Of a DNA stretch of 64,000 nucleotides, positions 25,911 to 34,709 are shown piece by piece. Each line of letters begins with the position of its first letter. Position 1 is the first letter of the stretch. The DNA comes from Treponema pedis (GTDB lineage: Bacteria; Spirochaetota; Spirochaetia; Treponematales; Treponemataceae): assembly GCF_017161325.1 (NCBI RefSeq), contig NZ_CP045670.1, positions 1,667,367 to 1,731,366 of the forward strand. Reading direction: 5' to 3'. Under the pieces are notes generated by a model. That model saw only the letters and a list, made by a program, of their open reading frames with translations. It was not told the origin of the DNA and searched no databases. The position numbers were made by a program, and so were the translations under genes.

Positions 25911-27272
25911 ATGATAACTACTGACGAATTTACGGTTTGGCTTGAAGGTTTTATCGATTACGGCAGAAATGCAAATAAGAGTATCGACAATCTTAAAAAG
26001 ATGGAAAAATTTGCAAGGTACTTCGGTAATCCGCAAAAAGAATTTAAGGCAATTCATATTGCAGGTTCTAAGGGAAAGGGCTCTGTTTCGATAATGATTG
26101 CTTCCATACTGGCGGAAGCGGCTGTTTTTGCAGGGCTTTATACTTCGCCTCATGTAATGGATTTTCGTGAGCGTATTTCCAATTCGGGTATTTTTTTCCA
26201 AGATAAAGAATATTCCGATGCTTACGAAAAAATTATTGCAGGCTTTAATGAAATAATAAAAAAAGAACCCCTGATAGACCCGGGCTGGTTTGAAATTGTT
26301 ACAATGACCGCATTTTTACTTTTCGCTTTGCAAAAAACCGAATGGGCCGTAATTGAAACGGGTTTGGGCGGAAGACTGGATATGACTAATATTTTAAATC
26401 CTGAAATTTCAGTGTTAACCCCTATTGAACTTGAGCATTGTAATTATCTCGGAAACACAATCGAAGAAATCGCCTTTGAAAAAGCGGGGATTATAAAACA
26501 TAAAACTCCGGTTTTTTGCTCCCGGCAGGAAGATGAGGCTTTAAAGGTTTTTAAAAAGAAGGCCTTTGAAACGGACTCCCCTTTTTTTTATTTGCCTGAA
26601 ATAATTAAAACTCCGATAGCATTTTCGGTATCGGAGAAAAGTTTAAAAATTAATATTGAATTTAACAATGAAAATAAAATAGGGAAACTTTTTTCCCGTA
26701 CCATAAATACGGAGTTAAAATTACTTGATGAGGTACAGGCTGAAAATGCGGCTCTTGCAGCATGTACCGTAAAATATCTTTTTCCTCAAATAAAAGAGGA
26801 CATTATCGAGCGGGGATTATCCAAGGCGTGGCTTCCGGCACGTTTTGAAATTCTTTCAAAAATTCCTCCCGTTATAATTGACGGTGCTCATACAAAAAAC
26901 AGCATTGCTCTTTGTATAAAAACTTATTCAAAATTAAAATTGATAGATAAACAAGGTGTTTTAATTTTTGCCTGTGCCGAAGATAAAGATGTAAAAAGCA
27001 TGGCGGAAATTTTTAAAGATAAATTTAAAAAAATTATAATTACAATTCCGGGCGAATCCAAAAAAAGCAATATCGAAAAAACTTTTGCCGAATTTAAAGA
27101 TATTTTTCAAAATAACGTTCAAAAAACGGTAATTGAAAAAAATGCGGATTATAAAAGCGTTATTAAAAATACCGTTGCTGAATGCCGTTTAAAAAATCTT
27201 CCCCTTTTGATTACGGGGTCGTTTTATTTGGCGGCGGAAGCAAAAACGATATATAATCATTTACACGATTAG
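25911..27272 (+). CDS. folC: Folylpolyglutamate/dihydrofolate synthase (stand-alone copy)
   Basis: A 453-residue Mur-ligase-like FolC. The P-loop is HIAGSKGKGSVSIM, followed by YTSPHVMDFRERI, ETGLGGRLDMTNIL, ELEHCNYLGNTIEEIA and DGAHTKNSIALC. It adds glutamate to dihydropteroate and/or folates in the cytoplasm. A second FolC domain is fused to FolK at 34710-36455, so the two may split the dihydrofolate synthase and polyglutamate roles. The ATG at 25911 has GGGAG 4 bases upstream. The 3' end overlaps the convergent pseudouridine synthase gene by 62 bases. Confidence 0.85.
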   Translation: MITTDEFTVWLEGFIDYGRNANKSIDNLKKMEKFARYFGNPQKEFKAIHIAGSKGKGSVSIMIASILAEAAVFAGLYTSPHVMDFRERISNSGIFFQDKEYSDAYEKIIAGFNEIIKKEPLIDPGWFEIVTMTAFLLFALQKTEWAVIETGLGGRLDMTNILNPEISVLTPIELEHCNYLGNTIEEIAFEKAGIIKHKTPVFCSRQEDEALKVFKKKAFETDSPFFYLPEIIKTPIAFSVSEKSLKINIEFNNENKIGKLFSRTINTELKLLDEVQAENAALAACTVKYLFPQIKEDIIERGLSKAWLPARFEILSKIPPVIIDGAHTKNSIALCIKTYSKLKLIDKQGVLIFACAEDKDVKSMAEIFKDKFKKIIITIPGESKKSNIEKTFAEFKDIFQNNVQKTVIEKNADYKSVIKNTVAECRLKNLPLLITGSFYLAAEAKTIYNHLHD

Positions 27273-27999
27273 CTTTAGGAAAGGAAGCGGAAGATTTTAA
27301 TTTAGGAAAACAAATACCTGCCGCATAAAGCTGTAAGGGATATTCATGGTTTTCCGCTTCCTTTTCACCGCAATTATAATTTGAATTGTAAAGGGCGTCT
27401 CCGCAAATAGGTAAACCGCAATAAGATAAATGAGAGCGTACTTGATGGCGGAATCCTTGAGTAAGAGTACAGGTTATAAAAAATTTTCCGTTAAATTTTT
27501 TTGTAACGGAAGTTATTGTTGTAGTATACATTTTTCCTTTATCTTTAAACCGCCTGCTTTTTTCAAATACGGGAATAACTTTTTTACGCCTTGGACCGAA
27601 TGGTGAAAATTGACTTGTAATTTTATAAGGAAGTTTTAAATTATCTATAAAATTTTTATCGCAATTTTTTTCAATATCGGAAAAAGTAAAATAAGTTTTT
27701 GTAATCAGGTTTTGTAGTTGCAATGTATTTAATTCATCGTATGTATCTTGAGTTTTTGCAAATAAAACCGAGCCGCAAGTTGCGGTATCGAGGCGGTGAA
27801 TAAGCCCCGCTTCAATTTGTTTTTTGCCGATTATCTTTGCTCCTTCAGGATAATGATTTAAAAAAAAATTTACCAATGTGTTTTTATCTTCTTTTTTAAT
27901 AGGTGCTGTAGGAACCCCTCGAGGCTTATATAAAACCGCAAGTTCGTTATTTTCAAAAAGTATTTTTATTTTATTTCCGTAAAAAAAATCTTTTTCCAT
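27211..27999 (-). CDS. RluA-family pseudouridine synthase without S4 domain
   Basis: A 262-residue RNA pseudouridine synthase. LIHRLDTATCGSVLFAKT holds the catalytic Asp of the HRLD motif; TLTQGFRHQVRSHLSYCG and PICGDALYN follow as usual. It lacks the N-terminal S4 RNA-binding domain seen in the gene just upstream (28004-29026). It is the last gene of the ptsN-rsmA operon, 4 bases after its neighbour, and its 3' end overlaps folC on the other strand. The RNA target is unknown. Confidence 0.8.
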   Translation of the reverse strand: MEKDFFYGNKIKILFENNELAVLYKPRGVPTAPIKKEDKNTLVNFFLNHYPEGAKIIGKKQIEAGLIHRLDTATCGSVLFAKTQDTYDELNTLQLQNLITKTYFTFSDIEKNCDKNFIDNLKLPYKITSQFSPFGPRRKKVIPVFEKSRRFKDKGKMYTTTITSVTKKFNGKFFITCTLTQGFRHQVRSHLSYCGLPICGDALYNSNYNCGEKEAENHEYPLQLYAAGICFPKLKSSASFPKANRVNDYISFLLPPPNKTTP

Positions 28000-28003
28000 A
28001 ATT

Positions 28004-29026
28004 TTACTCGTTAAAAAAAAATTGCATTGCTTTTTTAAAATAGTACGGAAGAGGTGCTTTAAATTCTTTTTTTGAATTATTTAAGTTAAGAACCAATTTA
28101 TAAGAGTGAAGAAATAATTTATCGCCGAAATCGGCCGTGTTTTTCTTACCGTATATTTTATCTCCCAATACGGGACAGCCTAAAAATTTTGAATGAAGTC
28201 TGATTTGATGCGTGCGGCCGGTAAAAATTCTAAATACTGCAAGAGAATACTCTCCGTTTGTTTTTAAAATTTTATATGCCGAAAGAGCGGGTTTACCGCA
28301 GGATAAATCAGCCGATGTTTTAAATTTTTTTCTGTCCGCTTTGGAGCGGAAAACGGAAGTTTTAACTTTTCCGGATTTGTTTTTAGGACAGCCTTTAATA
28401 ATTGCAAGATAATATTTTTTTACAAGCCGTTTTTTAAAGCATTCTTTTAAAAACACTTCCGTTTTAAAATTGCGCGCTGTAATTATTATCCCTGACGTTT
28501 TTTTATCAAGCCTGTGCACAATTCCTATACGGTATAAATCTTTTTCGGAAACCGTATCATTGTAATTTATACCGAGAGATTTTTTTTCGCTTAAACGGTT
28601 TAATACGGTTTTAAACTCGTCGTTATAAGAAGAGTTAAAGGTGCGGTAGTAATTTAAGGCGTTTACAAGCGTACCTTTCCAATTGCCCCCGGCAGGATGC
28701 GTAACCATTCCTTCATTTTTATTTACGGCAATTATATTTTCATCTTCATAAATTATTTTTAGCGGAATATTTTCAGGTTCCGCATACATGGGAACGGGAT
28801 TTTGCCAGTTAATTTCAATAAGGTCTCCGTTATTTACGGCTCGTGAAAGTTTTGCTTTTTGAGAATTTACCGATAAACTTTTTAATCCGCTTTTTAATTG
28901 TGAGCGCGTAAGCTCTGAAATCTTTTCCGCACAATAAATATCCAAACGTACAGGAGCGGAAAGATTTTCAACTTTTATTTTGCGGATAAATGATACGGGC
29001 AAAGAGTTATTGTTCTGGCGTTTCAT
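28004..29026 (-). CDS. RluC/RluD-type pseudouridine synthase with S4 domain
   Basis: The N-terminal part (RLDIYCAEKISELTRSQLKS and DLIEINW) is an S4 RNA-binding domain. The catalytic part has NKNEGMVTHPAGG, GIVHRLDKKTSGIII with the catalytic Asp, GRTHQIRLHSKFLG and PVLGDKIYG. It should modify 23S rRNA uridines. The start is placed at 29026 (MKRQNNN), overlapping the upstream gene by 20 bases; the frame is open further upstream but that part is just basic sequence inside the neighbour. Confidence 0.85.
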   Translation of the reverse strand: MKRQNNNSLPVSFIRKIKVENLSAPVRLDIYCAEKISELTRSQLKSGLKSLSVNSQKAKLSRAVNNGDLIEINWQNPVPMYAEPENIPLKIIYEDENIIAVNKNEGMVTHPAGGNWKGTLVNALNYYRTFNSSYNDEFKTVLNRLSEKKSLGINYNDTVSEKDLYRIGIVHRLDKKTSGIIITARNFKTEVFLKECFKKRLVKKYYLAIIKGCPKNKSGKVKTSVFRSKADRKKFKTSADLSCGKPALSAYKILKTNGEYSLAVFRIFTGRTHQIRLHSKFLGCPVLGDKIYGKKNTADFGDKLFLHSYKLVLNLNNSKKEFKAPLPYYFKKAMQFFFNE

Positions 29027-29564
29027 TTTCTTTAGACGTTTTATCTTCGTTTGAAGATTTTTCTTGCGGTTTTTCGTCTTTTTCGTTAGAAGGACTTGCT
29101 CCGTCAATAATAGGAATAAGAATAATCGGTTCTTCCGAATTAAGTTTTTCCTCTTTTAATTTTTTCTTTTTTATTTCGCGTTTAATTGCACGGTAAGAAA
29201 AATCTATCAGAGCTATACCTACGGAAATTCCCACAGCTGCAAAAAATACTTTTTTTTGTTCATCATCGGTAAGAGGAACGGCAATTTCGGGATTTTTTAA
29301 CGGCCAAGGTTTGTAAGCCGGGTCTCCTTTATGCTTTACCGAGCGGATAATATCATAGGTCCAAAACGACAGTAAAGAAACAAAGGGCAGGGCGCCGAAA
29401 GAAATAATTTCAAACCGGCGTAAATCTTTTTGCCATGTGTTAAATTCTTCTATTCCGTAAGGGTCGGGAGTCCTATCTATTTTTTCGTCTTCCGCATAAA
29501 CTGGCATAACCGAAAAAAGAGAGACAAAAAAAATTAAACTTGCAATAATTTTATTTTTTTTCAT
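29007..29564 (-). CDS. Conserved-looking exported or membrane protein of unknown function
   Basis: A 185-residue protein with a signal peptide (MKKNKIIASLIFFVSLFSVM, then PVYAED), two further hydrophobic stretches (about residues 52-70 and 107-122) and a highly charged Lys/Glu tail ending KENETPEQ. No family recognised. It lies between rsmA and a pseudouridine synthase gene in a tight operon. Confidence 0.6.
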   Translation of the reverse strand: MKKNKIIASLIFFVSLFSVMPVYAEDEKIDRTPDPYGIEEFNTWQKDLRRFEIISFGALPFVSLLSFWTYDIIRSVKHKGDPAYKPWPLKNPEIAVPLTDDEQKKVFFAAVGISVGIALIDFSYRAIKREIKKKKLKEEKLNSEEPIILIPIIDGASPSNEKDEKPQEKSSNEDKTSKENETPEQ

Positions 29565-29575
29565 TTTATGTTTTC

Positions 29576-30481
29576 TTAATACTCGGCTTTTGCAAAGCCT
29601 TCCGTCCGCGTTTTTGCTATTATATTCGATAACGATAAAAAATCATAGAGGGAAAGATTTTCCGCCCGCAGATTTTCGTTTAAACCGCAAGTTTTTAAAA
29701 CCTCTTCGGCAGTACAGGTAAAACCGTTTGATTTAAGCCATGCGCTTAAATTATTTTTTACGGTTTTTCGTCTTGAAGAAAAAAGGGCTTTTACCGTTTT
29801 TACAAAAAAAATAAAATCCCTGCCTGCGGGAAATTCTTTTTTCGGAGTAAATAATACCGCCGCTGATTCGACATTGGGTTTAGGCCAAAAGGATGAGGCC
29901 GGAATCGTTTTTACTATTTTACATTCATAAAATATGCTGCATAAAACCGAAAGTACCGTATAATTTTTATTACCGGGTTTTGCAATAATTCTTTCGGCCG
30001 CTTCTTTTTGAACGGTAATCAGCATAGAATCAAAAATAACTTCTTGTTCTATTATTGATGAAATAAGGTCTAAGGCGATGTTATAAGGAAGATTACCGAA
30101 AAAAATTTCAGGTTTACCTTTTTCCTTAATTTCAAGTTTCCATGTTTTCTGTACATCGCCTTCTACAAGTCTGAATTTATTTTGCCCTGTAAAAAAAAAT
30201 TTTAATAACTTTGAAAAGCCTTTATCTATTTCAAAGGCCGTAAGATTAGCTCCTCTTTGCAAAAGAAGCTCCGTCATCGCTCCCAGTCCGGCTCCGACTT
30301 CCCATACTCTCGTTCCTTCTTTAATTTTGAGGAAGGATAGAAGAGCGTTGCGAGTATTTCTGTCCGTTAAAAAATTTTGACCGAATTTTTTTTGCATTCC
30401 CAAACCGGAAAAATCCAAAAAACTTTTTAATTCGGACGGAGAATCATAATTAGGCAGCTTCGGTTTACGGCTTTCGCACAT
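29576..30481 (-). CDS. rsmA: 16S rRNA dimethyladenosine transferase
   Basis: A KsgA/RsmA enzyme of 301 residues that dimethylates A1518 and A1519 in 16S rRNA using SAM. KKFGQNFLTDRNTR opens the conserved part, followed by the SAM motif VWEVGAGLGAMTELLL, the acidic VEGDVQ loop and the catalytic FFGNLPYNIAL. The first 25 residues (CESRKPKLPNYDSPSELKS) are a treponemal-type extension. It follows ptsN by 11 bases. Confidence 0.92.
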   Translation of the reverse strand: MCESRKPKLPNYDSPSELKSFLDFSGLGMQKKFGQNFLTDRNTRNALLSFLKIKEGTRVWEVGAGLGAMTELLLQRGANLTAFEIDKGFSKLLKFFFTGQNKFRLVEGDVQKTWKLEIKEKGKPEIFFGNLPYNIALDLISSIIEQEVIFDSMLITVQKEAAERIIAKPGNKNYTVLSVLCSIFYECKIVKTIPASSFWPKPNVESAAVLFTPKKEFPAGRDFIFFVKTVKALFSSRRKTVKNNLSAWLKSNGFTCTAEEVLKTCGLNENLRAENLSLYDFLSLSNIIAKTRTEGFAKAEY

Positions 30482-30492
30482 AAAGTTAACCG

Positions 30493-31140
30493 CTATTTAC
30501 AAAGAAGCGAATAAATTTCCATCGTATCTTTGGAATTTATAACGGCATTCTTTATTTCTTCGTTTCTTAATTTATTGCTGAAATACGAAATAGTCTGCAA
30601 ATAGTGGGCATGCTGACTGTTTGCCGCGGCAATCATAAATACTATACGGACGGGTTTGCCGTCTATTGCGTCAAAATCCAAAATGTCCTTTTGAGAAACT
30701 CCCACCGCCATAACCAAATCGGTAACGGAAGCAAGGCGTACGTGAGGGACCGCAATGCCTCGTCCTATTGCCGTGGACATAATCGCTTCGCGCTTTAAAA
30801 TCGAATTTAATAAATCTTCCCGGTTCTTTACTTGCGGAGCGGAAGCAAGAACTTCCGACATTTTTACCAATACGTCATTTTTAGCGGAATAATCTAAAAG
30901 AACGACCCTATCGGGCGATAAAAAAGCTTCCGGTTTCAACTCCCTGTTTTTCGGAGCCGCTTTTTTTGACGAAGCAAGTCTTTCGTCCACCCAGTTTTCA
31001 ATTTCGTCCCGTTTAAAACGCCAGACGGTGCCTATCTTTCCTGCCGGTATTTCGCCTTTTTGAGCCCATTCGTAAACCGTACGGTCCGAAACTCTCAAAT
31101 ATTTGGCTACTTCTTCAATGGTTAAAATTTCATCGGTCAA
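30493..31140 (-). CDS. ptsN: PtsN-like EIIA regulator with N-terminal excisionase-type helix-turn-helix
   Basis: A two-domain protein of 215 residues. Residues 1-55 are an excisionase/MerR-like DNA-binding domain (LTIEEVAKYLRVSDRTVYEW, KIGTVWRFKRDEIENWVDE). Residues about 75-215 are a PTS EIIA type-2 domain with the phosphorylated His in GIAVPHVRL and RIVFMIAAANSQHAHYLQ. It would take phosphate from a PTS chain and may bind DNA. The same fusion is known in treponemes. It heads a five-gene operon (ptsN, rsmA, unknown, two pseudouridine synthases). Confidence 0.85.
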   Translation of the reverse strand: MTDEILTIEEVAKYLRVSDRTVYEWAQKGEIPAGKIGTVWRFKRDEIENWVDERLASSKKAAPKNRELKPEAFLSPDRVVLLDYSAKNDVLVKMSEVLASAPQVKNREDLLNSILKREAIMSTAIGRGIAVPHVRLASVTDLVMAVGVSQKDILDFDAIDGKPVRIVFMIAAANSQHAHYLQTISYFSNKLRNEEIKNAVINSKDTMEIYSLLCK

Positions 31141-31297
31141 ATCAATTTACCTCACAATAACTTGTAGAAGCATTTTGCACTAAATGTAAGAATATGTCAA
31201 GATATGGGGAAAAAGATATTTGTGTATAAAAACTTAGTATAAAACTGTAAAAGATACCGACAGTTCTTTTTTTGTATCCGTGAAAAAAAACGGCTTT

Positions 31298-31963
31298 TTA
31301 TAATTTTTCAAGCGGTTTTTGAAAAGTTTTATATGAAGCATATAAAAGATTAAAAAGTGTTCCCAGTAAAAGGATAAACGCCCATGTTCTTGCGTGAATA
31401 AAAGGATTTTTTATAGGTAAAAACAAATCGGAAAGCACTTGCGATAAATTTGTAAGTAAGTCCCATGAATTCCAACGTAAAAATCTTCCAAGATAAATTC
31501 CGAAAGCCGAAAGATAAATAACAAGGGCTGAAACAATTTGAGGATATTTTATTTTAAACAGAATTTTAATTTTTGTTTCCATAAAATCCAAACTTACAAA
31601 ACCGTAAAAAAGCCCTGCGAAGCTGTAAGAAAAAAGAAGAATTAAATCATACCATCTTACGGTAGGAGAAGCGGTTTTTAAGTGGATAATATCCGTTACG
31701 ATATAAAGCGCATTAGGAAAAAAAATAAGCCAAATAAACGCCGCTGCGGCAAAGATTATTTTTTTTAAGGATTTGGAAAGATATAAAACGGAGGAAATAC
31801 ACCACGGAATAAATGCTAAAAATAAATTCCAAATTAAAAAAAGCAAAAATTTATTTTCCGCAATGAATATACGGCAAACCGATAAAAATAAACAAAATAC
31901 GGAAAGGAAAAGTAAAATAAGAGTACTTTTTATTCGGAAAATATTTTTAAAATAATTGTGCAT
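31298..31963 (-). CDS. DUF1361 membrane protein
   Basis: A 221-residue protein with about six membrane segments. The central NALYIVTDIIHLK and WYDLILLFSYSFAGLFYG are characteristic of DUF1361, a family of unknown role. The ATG at 31963 gives a normal length. It lies alone between ptsN and znuA on the same strand. Confidence 0.75.
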   Translation of the reverse strand: MHNYFKNIFRIKSTLILLFLSVFCLFLSVCRIFIAENKFLLFLIWNLFLAFIPWCISSVLYLSKSLKKIIFAAAAFIWLIFFPNALYIVTDIIHLKTASPTVRWYDLILLFSYSFAGLFYGFVSLDFMETKIKILFKIKYPQIVSALVIYLSAFGIYLGRFLRWNSWDLLTNLSQVLSDLFLPIKNPFIHARTWAFILLLGTLFNLLYASYKTFQKPLEKL

Positions 31964-32009
31964 AAAATCCCTTATAAAGTTTAAAGTTCTACATTTAAAA
32001 ATGCCTGTA

Positions 32010-32045
32010 AAATCTCCGGTCTTGTAAAGTGCGGACCGGAGATTT
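32010..32045 (-). terminator. Terminator after znuA
   Basis: Perfect 12-bp arms AAATCTCCGGTC and GACCGGAGATTT with a 12-base loop, starting 8 bases after the znuA stop. Read on the minus strand it is followed by TTTTA. Confidence 0.7.
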
Positions 32046-32052
32046 AAAATAA

Positions 32053-33021
32053 TTATTTAAGATTTTCGTAAATTTTCTTTAAATTTAACGCCATTCTTTC
32101 AAGGTAAGACATATTATCTTCCGCAATTTCAATGGTATATATTTTTTCCACTTTTACGCCCAATTCTTTTGCAAGCGTTTTGGAAATTTCAGGACTTGCA
32201 GCTTCTTCGGAAAAAATTACTTTTACCTTATTTTTTTTGCAGTATTCTACAAGTTCGGCAAGCTCTTTTGCATTGGGCTCGCCTTCGGCAAATACGCCCA
32301 TTACGGCATTTTGCTCCAATTTAAAGTCTCTGCACAAGTATGCGAAAGCGGCATGGCCGGTTACAAAGTGTTTGTTTGTAATAGACTCGAATTTTGCCGT
32401 GTAATCTTTTAAAAGCATATCCAATTCCGCAATATATTTATCCGCATTTTCTTTATAAAATTGCGCATTTTCCGGGTCTGCCTTGCTTAAGCCTTTTTCA
32501 ATATTTTGTACCATGATTTTTGCTGAAGTAAGGCTGAGCCATGCGTGGGGGTCGAATTCTCCGTGGTGATGGTCATGTTCTTCACCTTCCTCATGGCCGT
32601 GAACTTTTCCGCAAATAGGACAAACTCCTTCCCCATGGTAATGATGTTCCGCCTTTATAGGGGTAATCCCTTCTACGGCTTCAATTTTTACAAGTTTATC
32701 GTTTTTTACGGCATCTAAGGCCTTTTCAAGCCAAAATTCCATATCAAGTCCGTTATAAACAAGTACATCGGCTTTTGACAAAAAAGCAAGGTCTTTTGCC
32801 TTGGGCTCAAAGCCGTGAGCCTCCATTCCCGGAGGAATTATAGGCATGATATTAACTTTATCCTTGGCTACCGCTCCGGTAAGTTCTTTGATTGCATCAA
32901 AGGTTACCGCAACGTTTTTCTTTCCGTTGTCGGGAACATCTTTAGCACCCATTGCGGTTAAATTTACTGCAAGAAGTGCAAAAATAACGGAAACCGACAC
33001 TGTTTTTAACATAGATTTCAT
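32053..33021 (-). CDS. znuA: Zinc/manganese-type ABC transporter substrate-binding protein
   Basis: A cluster A-I metal-binding protein of 322 residues with an N-terminal signal (MKSMLKTVSVSVIFALLAVN). Likely metal ligands are His in GMEAHGFEP, His in FDPHAWLSL, His in FVTGHAAFAYL and an acidic residue in FSEEAASPE. A His-rich loop (HHYHGEG, CPICGKVHGHEEG, HDHHHGE) between the first two is the mark of zinc-binding ZnuA. No permease or ATPase gene is next to it, so the rest of the transporter must lie elsewhere. Confidence 0.87.
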   Translation of the reverse strand: MKSMLKTVSVSVIFALLAVNLTAMGAKDVPDNGKKNVAVTFDAIKELTGAVAKDKVNIMPIIPPGMEAHGFEPKAKDLAFLSKADVLVYNGLDMEFWLEKALDAVKNDKLVKIEAVEGITPIKAEHHYHGEGVCPICGKVHGHEEGEEHDHHHGEFDPHAWLSLTSAKIMVQNIEKGLSKADPENAQFYKENADKYIAELDMLLKDYTAKFESITNKHFVTGHAAFAYLCRDFKLEQNAVMGVFAEGEPNAKELAELVEYCKKNKVKVIFSEEAASPEISKTLAKELGVKVEKIYTIEIAEDNMSYLERMALNLKKIYENLK

Positions 33022-33055
33022 AAAAACTCCTTAAATCTGATTTAAAGTACGGTAG

Positions 33056-33084
33056 AATATAATAAGGCATATTTTATTAGTCAA
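33056..33084 (-). promoter_or_regulatory. Promoter of znuA
   Basis: On the minus strand TTGACT (33084-33079), 17 bases, TATATT (33061-33056), about 35 bases before the ATG. No palindromic Zur site is clear. Confidence 0.65.
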
Positions 33085-33211
33085 GAGGGTGACGTTTTTT
33101 AAAAAACTCGTATAAATCTTATAAAAATTGTTAGATACGGTTATAGTCCTCCTTGTCTATTTAAAAAAAATATGTTATTTTGCTTGCACTAAAAAATACA
33201 AGGAAGCGCTT

Positions 33212-33691
33212 ATGATTGCATTGATTGCAGCACGGTCAAAAAATAACGTTATCGGAAAAAACGGCCGTCTTCCGTGGAATATTCCTGAAGACTTAAAGCG
33301 GTTTAAAAAATTAACTGACGGGAATACCGTTATTATGGGGAGAAAAACCTTTGAAGATATAGGAGCGCCCCTAGTAAACCGCTTTAATATTGTTTTATCG
33401 CGTACAAAAAAAATAAAAACGGAAAACTGCATTACGGCGGAAAATTTCAGCGAAGCTTTGAAAAAAGCCGCAAGCTCCGATGTGTTCATTATAGGAGGCG
33501 AAGAGGTGTTCCGCGAAGCCCTCCCGATAGTCGATATAATGTATATTACGGAAATAGATGCGGAATATTCAGGCGATACTTATTTTCCGCAATTCGAGCT
33601 TACGGAATTTGAGCGTACGGAAGGACATAAAATAGATACCCCCGTTCCTTATCGCTATGTAACATATATTAAGAAAATAAAAATTTTATAA
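33212..33691 (+). CDS. folA: Dihydrofolate reductase
   Basis: A 159-residue DHFR: MIALIAARSKNNVIGKNGRL, PWNIPEDLKRFK with the active-site acidic residue, NTVIMGRKTFEDIG, VLSRTKK and SSDVFIIGGEEVFREALP, then MYITEID. It reduces dihydrofolate to tetrahydrofolate with NADPH. The ATG at 33212 has AGGAAG 5 bases upstream; the open frame before it has no family similarity. It starts a folate operon with folP and folK-folC. Confidence 0.92.
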   Translation: MIALIAARSKNNVIGKNGRLPWNIPEDLKRFKKLTDGNTVIMGRKTFEDIGAPLVNRFNIVLSRTKKIKTENCITAENFSEALKKAASSDVFIIGGEEVFREALPIVDIMYITEIDAEYSGDTYFPQFELTEFERTEGHKIDTPVPYRYVTYIKKIKIL

Positions 33692-33714
33692 AATTAAAAT
33701 ATTCGGAGTAATTT

Positions 33715-34693
33715 ATGGAAAACTTGAAGTTTAAATGTAAAAATAAAGAATTATTCGGTAACGGTGAAACGATTTTATGCGGAATTCTTAACGTAACGCC
33801 TGATTCTTTTTCGGACGGCGGAAAGTATTTTTCAAAAGAAACGGCTGTAAGCCATGCGAAAAAGCTAATTAAAGACGGGGCGGCTATTTTGGATATAGGC
33901 GGGGAATCTACAAGGCCCGGAAGTACTCCCGTTTCGGCGGAAGATGAAATTGCAAGAATAGTACCTGTAATTAAAGCAATTAAAAAAGAATCTGATATTA
34001 TTATTTCGGTGGATACTTGGAAATCGGAGGTTGCAAGGGCTTCACTTGAAGCGGGTGCGGATATTATTAATGATATAACCGGGTTTGCGGGAGATAAAAA
34101 AATGCCCGAGGTGATAGGAGCCTCCGATGCCGGAGTAATTCTTATGTTTAATCCCGTTATTGCCCGTCCCGATAACGAAGGTTCCAAGATTTTTCCCGTA
34201 TTCGGAAAAAACGAAATATTTACGGCGGAAGACTTGGAAGCATTAAATAAACTGCCTATTGAAAAAATGATGGCTGCATATTTTCAAAAAATACTTACGG
34301 TTGCGGAAAATAATCATATTCCCAAAGAAAGGATTATGCTTGACCTGGGAATAGGCTTCGGATTGACAAAACGGGAAAATTTAAAACTGATTTCATGTAT
34401 AGAAGATATTCATAAAATGGGCTGCTTTTCTTTTTTGGGTGTTTCAAGAAAACGCTTTATAGTAAATATTTTACAGGAAAACGGAGTTGACGCGGATATA
34501 AAAAACTCCGGAAGGCTTGGAAAATATAGATTACGGCTCGGCCTTTTTAACCGCCGCAGCTTCTTATATAGGTGTAAACGTTCTTCGCGTTCATAATGTC
34601 CGAAAGCATTTACAGGCTAAAATTATCGGAGACGCAATCCGCCTTGCCGATAACAGTGAAGATATTCATTTTAAAGTATACGGAAAAAATTAA
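33715..34693 (+). pseudogene. folP: Dihydropteroate synthase, frameshifted near the 3' end
   Basis: DHPS motifs: GILNVTPDSFSDGGKY, DIGGESTRPGSTPV, SVDTWKSEVA, INDITGF, and DLGIGFGLTKREN, then FLGVSRKRF. As read, the frame leaves the family after IKNSG and stops at 34596. Removing one G from the CCGG at 34508-34511 gives NSEGLENIDYGSAFLTAAAS and continues YIGVNVLRVHNVRKH to a stop at 34691-34693. That restores the C-terminal R-V-H-D/N-V motif that all DHPS need. The product joins pterin and pABA. The lesion may be a sequence error, since folA and folK-folC around it are intact. Confidence 0.82.
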
Positions 34694-34709
34694 AACATAA
34701 GAGGCGGAA

